Shown: positions 8,001 through 14,285 of the stretch, in pieces | How positions within the stretch are numbered: position 1 is the first letter of the stretch | How the letters are laid out: the number at the start of each line of letters is the position of its first letter | Source: GCA-2716065 sp036123135 | GTDB lineage: Bacteria > Bacteroidota > Bacteroidia > Flavobacteriales_D > Parvicellaceae | DNA: 14,285 bases | Direction: 5' to 3' | Assembly: GCA_036123135.1 (NCBI GenBank) | Contig: JAZADZ010000009.1 | Location: 1 to 14,285, forward strand | Translations under genes and position numbers: made by a program | Notes under the pieces: generated by a model | What the model was told of the DNA's origin: nothing | Seen by the model: the letters and a program-made list of their open reading frames with translations, nothing else | Database searches by the model: none

Positions 8001-8959
8001 ATAGTGCAACGGTATTGGCAAAAGTCAAAAATGTTTCATCAAAAGCTGACATTCATGTATCCTTAGATGGCCAAAAAGTTCCATTTTCTTTCAATTCTTC
8101 CAAAGGGATGGTTTCATCTTCAGTTAATTTAGATCTTGGAAGTAATAATTTTATTATTGAAGTGGAAAACGAATCGGGATCTGATTTAGATAGAGTCGAG
8201 CTGATAAGAAACGGTACTCCACCAAAAGTACATTTTACCAATCGATCTGAGAATACTTCAAAACAGCAACCTGAAATTTTAGGAATAAACTCCAGAATTT
8301 CTGTACTTGGTTACGTTAGTAATTATGATGGTGCTAGCTTTAGCGTAACACTCAACGGCAGCCCAATTAACTTCATTTACAACGCATCCAATGGTACTTT
8401 CACTGGAATGATAAATATAACAAGCAATCAGCTGTATGAATTAAAGTTTTCCTCCAGCAACCAATGGGGTCAAGGAATTAAGTATTTATATATACTTCAT
8501 CAGAGCAGTACAAATGGTGGTAGCTCTGGATCCGGAAGTGGTATAAACAATAATTTTGGAGGAAAAACTCCTCCATCATCAGCAAGTGGAAACAATGGAA
8601 AAGGAGCTAAAAACTTTAGTAATTCTGGCGTAAGTAAAGTCCAAAAACCATTGAAACCATCCAATAGTTCAGTTTCAAATCCAGTTTCAAAACAAACTGA
8701 ATTCCAACGAAACATCAATCGTGCCAACCAGTATTTCAATGCTAAAAAATGGACATCTGCAAAATCCTATTACCAAAGGGCGTTACGTTTAAAACCTGGC
8801 GATAGCTTTTCAAAGAATAGAATCAACCAAATCAACCAAAAGCTTGCTAGAAAAACAGCTCCAACAATTCCAAGGCCTTCAGTCAAAAAACCTGTTTCCC
8901 GTCCAAATCCAGGCGTTCCTGAAAGGAAAGCCGCAAATCCAGCAAGTGGAAGAAGGTAA
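5009..8959 (+). CDS. Outer-membrane beta-barrel protein with nine Ig-like repeats and a TPR-like C-terminus
   Basis: A 1316-residue envelope protein of unknown function. The ATG start gives a signal peptide (residues 1-20, ending NA-Q). Residues 21-272 resemble a small OmpA-like barrel: Gly/aromatic strands, a GFGGIGLNYY strand, and a last strand ending NLRWNLF. A Ser/Asn-rich linker (273-312) leads to nine repeats of about 95 residues beginning near 313, 410, 504, 600, 695, 791, 884, 980 and 1071. Each opens with a Pro-Pro-x-V/I segment and ends with a motif like L-x-x-G-x-N-x-x-x-(V/I)-x-A-x-N-x-x-G, an Ig-like beta-sandwich pattern. A Gly/Ser/Pro linker (1169-1232), one TPR-like helical pair (1233-1279, with YFNAKKW and A-L-R-L-K-P) and a basic Pro-rich tail (1280-1316, ten Lys/Arg to one Glu) follow. 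There is no type IX sorting domain and no OmpA peptidoglycan domain. Its stop lies one base from the stop of convergent pdxA. A structural tether or adhesin role is inference. Confidence 0.85.
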   Translation: MKKTLLSILTLFLTVSYANAQFINYKDDSGWNLGLNIGGTWQPSETFSSVSGDVLSKSYAGFSGGFTLGKGIFEEEGKFFSFDFRFRYLKGKNYGWVALSDSFVNPNIMPGSSDSVFAYHNYKMSLNEFNLEGVITLHKLREKTGIILYGFGGIGLNYYNVRRDVLNNSGGMYADGSPYDYSSLDLNSSNQQIATDLRNMSDMDFESEVFSPKLRFMPTLGFGLGYQFTDRFSMGIEHKVTYALDNTISTLPSNRPNDLYYYTALNLRWNLFNGQSSSSASNVQDYSSTSSVVNSSSNNENFSSQPTVISTANRPIVNILNPSYNNMLVHNSVFHMKAKVYYVSSRSQIKVKHNGFFIQNFSFDSNSKLLQSNLLLAPGKNFIEVIATNAAGEDRDAKEVIFDVPQVDKVPPVVIINHPFNSPHFSYTNQLVVSAKVLNVSAANQISFFVNGLQHTNFLYNPSNDIFTSSILLDEGQNFIEIKASNSVGNASDSKIISYVKALPPEVIIQTPLVSMQSTTNQLLTVKGKILNINSKNNITITHNGYSVSNFSFDPITKEFTFPAVLILGQNNIKVFAENEVGNDADNRSVTYKIPEQIAPPKVIFEIPKKNPHTTVNSNLTVSAKVLNVNTKNQIDVAFNGSTTINFSFNSATKMVQINVNLIEGENSLKISATNQAGFDVEQMTINFQVPIVVQPPIINYSNPVNNPENTSSNEVEITGTILNVSSSTGAFATLNNQQANGFTFDPATKNFSCHVVLEQGPNEFEVDAFNTVGTASKSTVLIYTPEECIKPTISLLSPAALNSTTENSKGYLEMTISAQDDFIFKIDGQQVPSYNFDASEGKFSSYLQLKPGVNSYELIATNECGSTSKKVNIIYEDVLPCENPVINLISPREFQGVKQVDVSLLPLRASIIGITNAEGVAISLNGKKIGAFNFNLSNSELMINLQLEEGENKIVILATNDCGTSTQELLINLNSPVPPPSVNITQPSNSVYSTTTNSATVLAKVKNVSSKADIHVSLDGQKVPFSFNSSKGMVSSSVNLDLGSNNFIIEVENESGSDLDRVELIRNGTPPKVHFTNRSENTSKQQPEILGINSRISVLGYVSNYDGASFSVTLNGSPINFIYNASNGTFTGMINITSNQLYELKFSSSNQWGQGIKYLYILHQSSTNGGSSGSGSGINNNFGGKTPPSSASGNNGKGAKNFSNSGVSKVQKPLKPSNSSVSNPVSKQTEFQRNINRANQYFNAKKWTSAKSYYQRALRLKPGDSFSKNRINQINQKLARKTAPTIPRPSVKKPVSRPNPGVPERKAANPASGRR
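5945..8512 (+). repeat. Nine tandem Ig-like domain repeats
   Basis: Protein-level repeats within the barrel protein, starting at about 5945, 6236, 6518, 6806, 7091, 7379, 7658, 7946 and 8219, a period of about 285 bases. Shared features are the opening P-P-x-(V/I), the V-S-A-K-V-L-N-V strand in repeats 2, 4 and similar ones, an F-x-F-(D/N) turn, and the closing G-x-N-x-(I/F)-x-(V/I)-x-A-x-N-x-x-G. All cysteines of this stretch lie in repeats 5 to 7; repeats 6 and 7 are each introduced by a Cys and carry N-(E/D)-C-G near their end. Confidence 0.8.
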
Positions 8960-8960
8960 A

Positions 8961-10001
8961 CTAGTTTTTCTGTTTTATCTTCAATGGGTTTTCCGAAAGT
9001 TTTTTTTCTGATACCCGTTTTTTCTGGACATCGATTGCCAATAAAATGGCATTCCTTATCGAGGCTGCTGAGGCAGTATTTTTTCCAACGAGATCATATG
9101 CTGTGCCGTGATCCGGCGAGGTTCTTACAATTGGAAGACCAGCGGTATAGTTAACACCTCTGCCTTGTGCTATGGTTTTAAAAGGAATTAATCCTTGGTC
9201 GTGGTACATTGCCAAGACAGCGTCATATTTAAATAAGTTTCTAGATCCAAAAAAACCATCCGCTGGAAAGGGACCAAAAGCTAATATTTTATTGTTATTT
9301 GCTTGTTCAATAGCAGGGACGATTGTTTGGATTTCATCGTCACCAAGCATACCATTTTCTCCAGCGTGGGGATTTAGCCCAAGCACTGCGATTTTGGGTT
9401 TTATAATTCCGAAATCAGTTTTTAGAGCTTGATTTAATAGCACTAATTTTTTTTGAATTATTTCAGTAGATAAATGAGTTTTGATTTCTGAAACTGGGAT
9501 ATGGTTAGTTACAATTCCAACTCTTAATTTATCCATTACCATTAGCATTAGAGATGCATCAACATTTGAAAGTGAAGTTAAATACTCTGTATGACCTGGA
9601 AATTCAAAGTTTTCATTTTGAATGTATTTTTTATTTATTGGAGCAGTTACAAGAACATCAATTTTTCCATTCGCTAAATCGTCGGTAGCATGTTCTAGCG
9701 AAACAAAAGAGAAGTTCCCGCTTTCTTTTGTTGGAGTTCCTGGTTTGATCTCAAAAGCTTTATCCAAGGGAATATTTATCACGTTTAATTGTTTGGTTTT
9801 TGCCAACTCAGCCGATGCTACTTTAGCATATTTTATATTGTAATCAGGAATGTCTTTTTTGTAAAAATTCAATACTTGGTTTGTTCCATATACCACAACT
9901 ATTAAATCGGATAATAATCGTTTATCAGCCAATGCTTTCAGTATGATTTCAGGACCTACTCCATTTGGGTCGCCAATACTTATTCCTACTTTGATGGGCA
10001 T
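8961..10001 (-). CDS. pdxA: 4-hydroxythreonine-4-phosphate dehydrogenase PdxA
   Basis: This cytosolic enzyme oxidises 4-phosphohydroxy-L-threonine with NAD; the product decarboxylates to 3-amino-1-hydroxyacetone phosphate, which PdxJ uses to make pyridoxine 5'-phosphate (DXP-dependent vitamin B6 route). The 346-residue length is close to the family norm. Visible hallmarks are the N-terminal GISIGDPNGVGPE, VTAPINK at 118-124, FPGHTEY near 134-140, GLNPHAGE at 208-215 and MYHDQG at 265-270. The three metal-binding histidines known from the Escherichia coli enzyme correspond to His167, His212 and His267. The C-terminal tail is Lys-rich and probably unstructured. The gene stands alone between convergent and divergent neighbours, with its own promoter presumably in 10002-10117. 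The ATG at 10001 is the natural start. Confidence 0.97.
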   Translation of the reverse strand: MPIKVGISIGDPNGVGPEIILKALADKRLLSDLIVVVYGTNQVLNFYKKDIPDYNIKYAKVASAELAKTKQLNVINIPLDKAFEIKPGTPTKESGNFSFVSLEHATDDLANGKIDVLVTAPINKKYIQNENFEFPGHTEYLTSLSNVDASLMLMVMDKLRVGIVTNHIPVSEIKTHLSTEIIQKKLVLLNQALKTDFGIIKPKIAVLGLNPHAGENGMLGDDEIQTIVPAIEQANNNKILAFGPFPADGFFGSRNLFKYDAVLAMYHDQGLIPFKTIAQGRGVNYTAGLPIVRTSPDHGTAYDLVGKNTASAASIRNAILLAIDVQKKRVSEKKLSENPLKIKQKN

Positions 10002-10117
10002 TTTTTGGTGTAAATTTAAGTATTTAAACGTTTTTCATTTAGTGTTGTTATAGATAAAAAACTAGTGGACCTTATAATCAAGAAATACTTAAACTAAAAG
10101 CAACAAAAAATGTAAAT
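10002..10117. promoter_or_regulatory. Divergent promoter region with an 11-base inverted repeat
   Basis: The gap between pdxA and the divergent adhesin-like gene holds perfect inverted arms tttaagtattt (10015-10025) and aaatacttaaa (10083-10093), 57 bases apart. Such paired sites between divergent genes can be operator half-sites, but the sequence is AT-rich and chance is possible. At 10113-10120 there is an exact match to the Bacteroidota -7 consensus TAnnTTTG (TAAATTTG), without a well-placed upstream TTG. That motif overlaps the TTG candidate start of the plus-strand gene. Confidence 0.4.
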
Positions 10118-12814
10118 TTGAGTTTTTATAATGTTTTGATTAAAAAAGTTGGTTTCGTATTATTAAGCCTGTTCTCATCCCTCAGTGCTTTAGCTACCCA
10201 CAACAGAGGGGGAGAAATTACCTACACGCACATTTCAGGATTGACTTACAGGTTCACAATTACAACGTGTACAGACATCGGATCATCAACTACCGATCGA
10301 GATGAGCTGTATCTTGATTTTGATTTGGGAACTCCATATGCTCAAAGAGATACGTTACAGCGAGACACTGAAACTCCAATGCCTTTTGATCATAAAAAAA
10401 ATGTATATACTGGCATTCACACCTTTACTTCTTCGGGAACGCATCGGATTACAATGGAAGACCCGAATAGAAATTTAGGGATAGAAAACATATATACCCA
10501 AAGTGGTGGTTCAAGTGATGATATTGTTTTTGCTCTTGAAGCATATTTAATAATCGACCCAACTCAAGGTGCTGCAGGAGCGAACAATTCGCCTCAATTT
10601 GACGATTGTCCGTGCCCAGCCATTGCTTGTGTAAACAAGCCGTACTGTTACAATCCATTAGCGTATGATTTAGATGATGATTCACTTTCTTATGAACTTG
10701 TTGCTCCATTAGGTTTAGATGCTGTTCCATTAGTCATGCCTTCAATTTATATGTTTCCAGATGATGTCGGTGGAGGAAATTTAACTATTAACGAAGAAAC
10801 GGGTACTGTGTGTTGGAACAACCCAATGATGCAAGGAGAATTTAATTTTACCATTAAAATAACTGAATGGAGAAACGGAGTTTCAATTGGATCTGTGCTT
10901 AGAGATGTACAATTGACAGTAAAAGCAAATTGTACCAATGACCCCCCACAGATTTTATCCATTCAAGACACATGTATTGTAGCTGGAGAGTCTTTAACCT
11001 TTAGTGTTGAAGGATCAGATGTTAATTTTGACAACTTAGATATGGTAGCTTCAGGCCTTTCTTTTAATGTACCATCGTCTCCATCTACTTTTAATGCAGT
11101 CACTTCTCAGGGAATTGCGAATGGTGTTTTTCAGTGGCAAACCAATTGTTCTCACATAAAGTCTGGAGAGTATTTAGTTTTAATTGGGTTAACTGATGAT
11201 GGAGACCCTTCATTTTCAGATTATGAATCATTTAGCATTAATGTAATTCCACCCCCACTTACAGGACTTGTTTCGTCTGCTTTTGGAAATGGTGTTAACC
11301 TAAGTTGGAACATTTCTGGTTGTTCCAATGCAGATGGATATAATATTTACCGTGGCGTAATGCCTAACCTCCCTTTTCCGAACTGTTGCGCTCCTTTTAG
11401 TGTTCAAGATTATGGATTTACTCTGGTAGACCAGGTTCTAGGAAATACCAACAATACGTATTTCGATGATAACGGTTTAAACTTAGGAATTGATTATTGC
11501 TATGTGGTAACCGCGATATATGATTACGGCCAAGTGGAAAGTTGTCCTTCAGATACATCTTGTGTTCGCTTATTAAAAGATGTTCCTGTTGTAACCAATG
11601 TTTCTGTATTTGATACTGATGTAGTAAATGGTTCTGATAGCATAATTTGGTCTAAGCCAACTGATTTAGACACGCTCCAATATCCAGGACCTTATCATTA
11701 TAAAATATATAGAGGCTCAACTTTTTCAAACACCAGTATTTTTATCGGTCAGACTTCTTCTTCTGCGTTATTGTCTCTAACGGATACAATTTTTGTAAAC
11801 AATTCAGTCAACACGGTTTCGGGTCCAAATTTTTACAGGGTTGAGTTGTTTTACACCAACAATGGAGTAGACAGCTTAGTTGGAACATCTAATGCTGCTG
11901 GATCCATTTTTGTTCAGACTGCACCAAATGACAATGAAATAGCGCTCACATGGACTGAACAAGTGCCTTGGATCAATACTGCATACAATGTATTTAGGGT
12001 TAACCCCTCTGGTCCAGATGATTTTATTGGACAGACCACAAACCAATTTTATGTTGACTCAGGATTGGTGAACGGAACGGAATATTGTTATTATGTTATT
12101 AGTATTGGTGAGTACACTGATTCAAGTATTAATAATCCATTATTAAATGTGTCTCAACAAATTTGCGCTACGCCAATTGATTTAACTCCCCCATGTCCTC
12201 CAGAACTATCGCTTAGTGGTGATTGTGATATTGGCGAAAACACTGTTTTTTGGACCAATCCAAACAACGATTGCTCCGACGACGTAATGTCATATAATTT
12301 ATATTTCAAGCCAGTAGATACTCTTGAATATAGTTTGTTGGCAACTTTTTCAAGTTCAGCAGATACAAGCTTTGTGCATACCCACTTGTGGAATGATCTT
12401 ATTCCTTCGATTGCAGGTTGCTACAAAGTTACAGCAGTTGATTCTGTTCAATACTCCAACGAAAGTATTTTTAGCAATGAATTCTGTGTTGACAATTGTC
12501 CAGATTATTGGTTCCCTAACGTATTTACCCCTAATGCTGATGGAGATAACGACTATTTTTTAGCAATGACCCCATTTAGTTATATTGAGAGCATAGATAT
12601 AAAAATTTACAACCGCTGGGGAATAGTGGTTTATGAATCTAAAGACCCATTTTTTCAGTGGAATGGAAACACACTTGATGGCGATAAACCAGTTCCCTCA
12701 GGTGTTTATTTTTACAATTGCACGGTAAATACGATTCGACTCTCTGGCATCCAACCCGTTGTTATTAATGGCTACCTTCATTTATTTAGAGATGGAGGGC
12801 AACTAAGAAATTAA
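10118..12814 (+). CDS. Multidomain FnIII-like surface protein with type B type IX sorting domain
   Basis: An 898-residue predicted secreted protein. After the signal peptide (ending near ALA) the mature chain opens with THNRGGEITYTHISG, an opening I recognise from Bacteroidota proteins with gliding-motility C-terminal domains. Residues up to about 376 form a Cys-rich beta region with cadherin-like features (YDLDDDSLSYEL; DDGDPSFSDYESF). Four fibronectin type III-like domains start near 377, 489, 591 and 688, with repeated Y-x-(I/V)-(Y/F)-R and Y-C-Y-(Y/V)-V motifs. Residues 799-898 are the sorting domain (FPNVFTPNADGDNDYF, IKIYNRWGIVVYE, PSGVYFYNC). No in-frame ATG exists after the upstream stop at 10055-10057, so the start is TTG at 10118 or TTG at 10136; the second gives a compact signal peptide (MIKK...). 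The gene is followed after nine bases by ribE. An adhesive or matrix role is inference. Confidence 0.88.
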   Translation: MSFYNVLIKKVGFVLLSLFSSLSALATHNRGGEITYTHISGLTYRFTITTCTDIGSSTTDRDELYLDFDLGTPYAQRDTLQRDTETPMPFDHKKNVYTGIHTFTSSGTHRITMEDPNRNLGIENIYTQSGGSSDDIVFALEAYLIIDPTQGAAGANNSPQFDDCPCPAIACVNKPYCYNPLAYDLDDDSLSYELVAPLGLDAVPLVMPSIYMFPDDVGGGNLTINEETGTVCWNNPMMQGEFNFTIKITEWRNGVSIGSVLRDVQLTVKANCTNDPPQILSIQDTCIVAGESLTFSVEGSDVNFDNLDMVASGLSFNVPSSPSTFNAVTSQGIANGVFQWQTNCSHIKSGEYLVLIGLTDDGDPSFSDYESFSINVIPPPLTGLVSSAFGNGVNLSWNISGCSNADGYNIYRGVMPNLPFPNCCAPFSVQDYGFTLVDQVLGNTNNTYFDDNGLNLGIDYCYVVTAIYDYGQVESCPSDTSCVRLLKDVPVVTNVSVFDTDVVNGSDSIIWSKPTDLDTLQYPGPYHYKIYRGSTFSNTSIFIGQTSSSALLSLTDTIFVNNSVNTVSGPNFYRVELFYTNNGVDSLVGTSNAAGSIFVQTAPNDNEIALTWTEQVPWINTAYNVFRVNPSGPDDFIGQTTNQFYVDSGLVNGTEYCYYVISIGEYTDSSINNPLLNVSQQICATPIDLTPPCPPELSLSGDCDIGENTVFWTNPNNDCSDDVMSYNLYFKPVDTLEYSLLATFSSSADTSFVHTHLWNDLIPSIAGCYKVTAVDSVQYSNESIFSNEFCVDNCPDYWFPNVFTPNADGDNDYFLAMTPFSYIESIDIKIYNRWGIVVYESKDPFFQWNGNTLDGDKPVPSGVYFYNCTVNTIRLSGIQPVVINGYLHLFRDGGQLRN

Positions 12815-12823
12815 ATTGGAAAA

Positions 12824-13402
12824 ATGTTTACAGGAATCATAGAAAATTTAGGTAAAGTAAGAGCAGTTAAAAAAGTAGGTGGTAACATTAACATTGAGTT
12901 TTCATCCGAATTTGCATCATCACTAAAGATTGATCAAAGTGTCTCACACAATGGAGTGTGCTTAACAGTTGTTGAGCTTACCAAAAATGGATATGTTGTA
13001 ACAGCCATAGAGGAAACACTTTCTAAAACCAACTTAGGCGTTTTGAAAAAAGGAGATTTTGTAAACCTTGAGCGATGTGCTAAAATTGGCGACCGTTTGG
13101 ATGGTCACATTGTGCAGGGTCACGTTGATGAAACGGCCAAGTGTGAAAAAGTAGAAGTATTTGACGGGAGCTGGAAATTTACTTTTTACGGAAGCGAGGA
13201 AGTGGATTCATTAACCGTGAACAAAGGATCCATAAGCATCAATGGAGTTAGTCTTACAATAGTACAAACACTTGGCAGACGATTTAGTGTGGCAATTATC
13301 CCATACACCTATGAGAATACAACTTTTAAGTTTTTAAAAGAGGGAGATACCGTAAATATCGAGTACGATATTATTGGCAAATACATCATGAAAAAAAAGT
13401 AG
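12824..13402 (+). CDS. ribE: Riboflavin synthase, alpha subunit
   Basis: This cytosolic enzyme converts two molecules of 6,7-dimethyl-8-ribityllumazine into riboflavin and a pyrimidinedione, the last step of riboflavin synthesis. The 192-residue protein begins with the diagnostic MFTGIIE and contains two lumazine-binding beta-barrel halves. Half one has NGVCLTV (43-49) and GDRLDGHIVQGHVD (89-102); half two has KGSISINGVSLTIV (134-147), IPYTYENTTF and GDTVNIEYDIIGKY near the end. It starts nine bases after the large adhesin-like gene and probably shares its transcript, an odd partnership for a flavin gene. Its stop lies four bases from the stop of the convergent lipoprotein gene. Confidence 0.96.
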   Translation: MFTGIIENLGKVRAVKKVGGNINIEFSSEFASSLKIDQSVSHNGVCLTVVELTKNGYVVTAIEETLSKTNLGVLKKGDFVNLERCAKIGDRLDGHIVQGHVDETAKCEKVEVFDGSWKFTFYGSEEVDSLTVNKGSISINGVSLTIVQTLGRRFSVAIIPYTYENTTFKFLKEGDTVNIEYDIIGKYIMKKK

Positions 13403-13406
13403 TGAT

Positions 13407-14063
13407 TCAAACACCTATTTCTTGCAGTTTAGACAGAACAATTACCTCAACAGTTGGCCATAAAATACTTTCTGCATCATTAGGTCCAGTGTGTTTAGCT
13501 TCACAAACTTTATTTAGAGATTCGAGCGCTTTTTTACCATCCCAGTCTAATACATTCAATTCTGCTTTCAAGAAAAATTCGTTGTAATCGTCAATTGACC
13601 AACTGAAGGGTTGTCTTTTTTGTTTTCCATTCATTTCTAAAAGCAAGCTTCCAACTCCATTGTTGGTTCCGCTAATTTCTTCAATTTTTCCTTTAATGGA
13701 AAGAGGGTTAAGTAAAACACCAAAAAAGTGATTAATTATTTTATAATCTCTACTTTTATCGTTGGTGTTTGTTGAGGAAGTAAAAAGCTCAAAAGTAACT
13801 CCTCTAAGGGCATCAGAAATAGAGCTATTATCGTTAAATCCAGTAAAAAAAATAGAGTCAAATTGCCCGTTTACGGGAACTTTTTTGGAGTGTTTGAAGG
13901 CAGTCCATTTTACTGTAGCGGCAGTTGGAGCCGTATACAATATTTTGGGTTCAGAATCATTTATGTTTGATTGTTGTGGATTTTCTGTGTTAGTTTTATT
14001 TTTTTCTGTTGAACAGCCAAAAAAAAGTAAACAAATTAAAAATGGTAAGGTGAAATAATTCAT
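13407..14063 (-). CDS. YceI-like lipoprotein
   Basis: A 218-residue predicted lipoprotein. The lipobox LLFFGC places the lipidated cysteine at residue 17, followed by a Thr/Asn/Lys/Glu-rich linker to about residue 45. The rest resembles YceI-like proteins of Bacteroidota: V-K-W-T-A-F-K-H with V-P-V-N-G-x-F near 50-68, a central strand region, and a C-terminal L-N-K-V-C-E-A-K-H-T-G segment. YceI folds are lipocalin-like barrels that can bind isoprenoid lipids; its ligand here is unknown. Its ATG overlaps the stop of the upstream biotin-carrier gene by four bases (ATGA), so translation is likely coupled. The lipobox is clear; the YceI assignment rests on motif resemblance and could be a related lipoprotein family. 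Confidence 0.75.
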   Translation of the reverse strand: MNYFTLPFLICLLFFGCSTEKNKTNTENPQQSNINDSEPKILYTAPTAATVKWTAFKHSKKVPVNGQFDSIFFTGFNDNSSISDALRGVTFELFTSSTNTNDKSRDYKIINHFFGVLLNPLSIKGKIEEISGTNNGVGSLLLEMNGKQKRQPFSWSIDDYNEFFLKAELNVLDWDGKKALESLNKVCEAKHTGPNDAESILWPTVEVIVLSKLQEIGV

Positions 14064-14285
14064 TTTTTTTGAAACTTAATCAGCACCGTATTTTTTTCTA
14101 TAGTGTCATTTTCGTTTACTTCAATTGATTCAATTACACCATCAATGGGGGAACCAAGTACATTTTCCATTTTCATCGCTTCGAGAACAATCAAAGGATC
14201 ACCTTTTTTTACTTCATTTCCAACACGAACCTTTATAGTTAAAACTACACCAGGCATAGGTGCATTCAATTCGTTAATTTCTGAA
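14060..14285 (-). CDS. Biotin carboxyl carrier domain, C-terminal end (partial)
   Basis: The open frame enters from the right edge and ends at 14060, giving the last 74 residues. It is a complete biotinyl domain: NAPMPG at its start, a VGNEVKKGDPL hairpin, the biotinylation motif E-A-M-K-M (the lysine codon is 14173-14171), then a mirrored half with GVIESIEVNENDTIEKN. This domain carries carboxyl groups on biotin in acyl-CoA carboxylases (acetyl- or propionyl-CoA type) or in decarboxylase gamma subunits. The missing N-terminal part decides whether it is a small free carrier subunit or the tail of a long biotin carboxylase. A TTG at 14269 is in frame but is not a credible start because the domain begins before it. 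Confidence 0.9.
   Translation of the reverse strand, partial: SEINELNAPMPGVVLTIKVRVGNEVKKGDPLIVLEAMKMENVLGSPIDGVIESIEVNENDTIEKNTVLIKFQKK

Noticed and set aside
10449..10962. Minus-strand open frames at 10449-10730 and 10747-10962
   Set aside because: They are antisense to the adhesin-like gene, whose signal peptide and domains are clear.
13355..13372. Perfect 7-base hairpin aatatcg-agta-cgatatt near the end of ribE
   Set aside because: No T run follows on either strand and it lies inside a conserved coding segment, so a terminator call is not supported.
14060..14269. A complete 69-residue biotin carrier starting at TTG 14269
   Set aside because: The frame stays open to the right edge and the biotinyl domain begins upstream of that TTG, so it is a partial gene.

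Overview
This window comes from a bacterium of the phylum Bacteroidota, most likely a Flavobacteriales-like or related gliding or marine lineage. The evidence is a SprB-repeat protein, a PorP/SprF-family outer-membrane protein, two proteins ending in the gliding-motility-associated type B sorting domain (CHU_C type) of the type IX secretion system (T9SS), a base composition that is AT-rich apart from one patch, and A-rich leaders without Shine-Dalgarno sites. I cannot name the species.

Layout. On the minus strand, 4875 to 1 holds three surface or secretion genes: a 343-residue protein with a C-terminal type B sorting domain, a PorP/SprF-family protein whose start overlaps the stop of the first gene, and, after a hairpin terminator and a 200-base gap, a very large SprB-repeat protein that runs off the left edge (901 codons visible, about 11 tandem units). 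On the plus strand, 5009-8959 encodes a 1316-residue protein: signal peptide, N-terminal outer-membrane beta-barrel, nine Ig-like repeats of about 95 residues, a Ser/Gly linker, one TPR-like helical pair and a strongly basic Pro-rich tail. It converges, with one base between the stops, on pdxA (minus strand, vitamin B6 synthesis). Divergent from pdxA is an 898-residue multidomain adhesin-like protein (cadherin/FnIII-like repeats plus type B sorting domain), followed nine bases later by ribE (riboflavin synthase). ribE converges, four bases apart, on a minus-strand pair: the C-terminal end of a biotin carboxyl-carrier domain, then a YceI-like lipoprotein overlapping it by ATGA.

How the genes fit together. 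The left two-thirds is mostly cell-envelope and T9SS cargo biology: two proteins made for T9SS export, one PorP/SprF-type partner, one giant repeat protein of the SprB class and one barrel-anchored repeat protein. The cofactor genes (pdxA, ribE) and the biotin carrier are ordinary metabolism placed between them. No tRNA, rRNA, CRISPR array, insertion sequence or phage gene was seen. No gene-free stretch exceeds about 200 bases. The least familiar item is the barrel/Ig-repeat/TPR protein at 5009-8959. I could not recognise a described family for the full architecture.
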